NCBI GenBank assembly: GCA_025642065.1
Contig: JAODUP010000552.1
Location: 186,001-250,000 of the forward strand
Length of the DNA stretch: 64,000 nucleotides
Direction: 5' to 3'
DNA from: Paralvinella palmiformis
Taxonomy: Eukaryota > Annelida > Polychaeta > Terebellida > Alvinellidae
The position numbers and the translations under genes were made by a program. Shown piece after piece: positions 63,206-64,000 of the stretch. The notes under the pieces are model-generated. The model was not told the DNA's origin and made no database searches. It saw nothing but the letters and a program-made list of their open reading frames with translations. Position 1 is the stretch's first letter. The number at the start of each line of letters is the position of its first letter.

Positions 63206-63215
63206 CCGGAAAAAG
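63206..63215 (-). promoter_or_regulatory. 5'-TOP transcription start of eL37
   Basis: On the minus strand CTTTTTCCGG lies 18-27 bases before the ATG. Ribosomal protein mRNAs start at a C followed by a pyrimidine tract (5'-TOP), which puts their translation under mTOR/LARP1 control. The match of sequence and position supports a start at 63215. Confidence 0.6.
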
Positions 63216-63710
63216 AACACTGACCTGATTTCTCTACCGGAAGTGACCGCTGCTAGCCTTGTCATTTGTTTATAGTGACATGCTGGCACTGAATACGTTG
63301 CGAGAACCACACTGACTCGAGTGATTGACACATTTGTTATATATTATCTGCTTGTGCTTTATAAGCACGTTGATTTGTTTGGCAGGCAGAGTAACAGAAG
63401 GATTTTAGATTTACACCTTCGTTCAGAAATTTTGAATATGTGCTATTAGTATTAGACTAGATATATAGATCTATCTACTAATCTAGGACTAGGAGTCTAG
63501 GTCTAGTTAGACTCATAGACTGATAGAGTAGGAGTAGGACTCTATTATTCTATAACTTATACTAGACCGTCTATAGTCTACTCTATATATCTATAACGAT
63601 GTACCAATCGCTTACTGGCTTAATTAACATGTGTTACATAATGGTATACTGCGTTTGATAAGCAACTGGATAATTAAAACTGTTTATTTGGGCGACCGAA
63701 TTTCTTCAAT
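63216..63710. promoter_or_regulatory. Intergenic head-to-head promoter region between eL37 and the unidentified gene
   Basis: A space of about 495 bp between divergent genes. It contains an unusual CTAG- and TAGACT-rich patch at about 63450-63590. No TATA box could be assigned with confidence. Confidence 0.45.
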
Positions 63711-63890
63711 ATGATTATGGAAGTTATTCCTGCCTTTGAGTTTGAACAATGTACTATTGGACAAGCCATTCCAGTGATCTTAGCTGGTGGTCTTCAACAA
63801 TATTTAAACAAGAACCCAGAAGCTAAGAGGAATGTTATCATAGATCTGAAGAAAGTTAATAACAATACCACCACATTCAGTGATATTCCC
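63711..63890 (+). CDS. First coding exon of an unidentified gene (continues off the right edge)
   Basis: The ATG at 63711 opens 60 codons ending at a consensus donor (CCC/gtgagtg) in phase 0. The protein starts MIMEVIPAFEFEQCTIGQAI and continues with a Gly-Gly-Leu-Gln helix and an Ile-Ile-Asp-Leu strand. It looks like a compact cytosolic domain with no signal peptide. No acceptor lies just upstream, so this should be the first exon. It is head to head with eL37 (about 500 bp between starts), so the two may share a promoter. I do not recognise the family. Confidence 0.6.
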
Positions 63891-64000
63891 GTGAGTGTTT
63901 TAATTGTGTGATTGTATACTTTATTTTATTAACTGAATAGGAACGTTATTTGTTTGACTTACATAGAATATAGATTAATCTATAGGAATTCACATTTTAT

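Overview
This is a gene-sparse, AT-rich window of animal nuclear DNA. Every real gene is split by introns with GT/AG borders. The gene set (mucolipin, HMBOX1-type homeobox protein, ribosomal protein eL37, TIR/SAM protein), short exons, very long microsatellites, MITEs and tRNA-derived SINEs suggest a lophotrochozoan invertebrate, most likely a mollusc. The phylum is inferred from overall character, not from a diagnostic sequence.

Layout, left to right. 1.7-3.4 kb (minus): 5' coding exons of an HMBOX1-like transcription factor; the homeodomain exons lie beyond the left edge. 10.8-12.3 kb: a CpG-rich island, probably the shared divergent promoter of HMBOX1 and the next gene. 12.7-20.0 kb (plus): a complete four-exon gene for a 685-aa protein with the order TIR-SAM-TIR-TIR, the most notable gene here. 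22.6-27.8 kb (minus, tail to tail with it): an 11-exon leucine-rich-repeat/coiled-coil protein of about 413 aa that I cannot assign to a named orthologue. 32.2-32.3 kb (minus): one orphan coding-type exon. 35.1-43.3 kb (minus): a complete 12-exon mucolipin (TRPML) channel gene, 579 aa. 49.6-52.5 kb: a decayed 2.9-kb DNA transposon with about 60-bp terminal inverted repeats and a broken Cys/His-rich coding region. 58.1-63.2 kb (minus): complete four-exon ribosomal protein eL37 (95 aa) with a 5'-TOP start. 63.7 kb (plus): first exon of an unrecognised gene, head to head with eL37.

The space between is mostly repeats: a TTAA-flanked (piggyBac-like) MITE family of about 0.6 kb with five copies, one carrying nested SINEs; a hAT-like MITE with 8-bp target duplications; at least nine tRNA-derived SINE copies; and two minisatellites. 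Exon borders were set by hand from splice consensus, reading-phase continuity and remembered family sequences. For the four multi-exon genes complete or partial in the window (HMBOX1-like, TIR/SAM, mucolipin, eL37) every junction keeps phase. The last exon of the LRR gene is weak.

The genes share no evident pathway. Mucolipin is a lysosomal cation channel, eL37 is ribosomal, HMBOX1 is a nuclear DNA-binding protein, and the TIR/SAM protein is a candidate innate-immune or NAD-consuming signalling protein.
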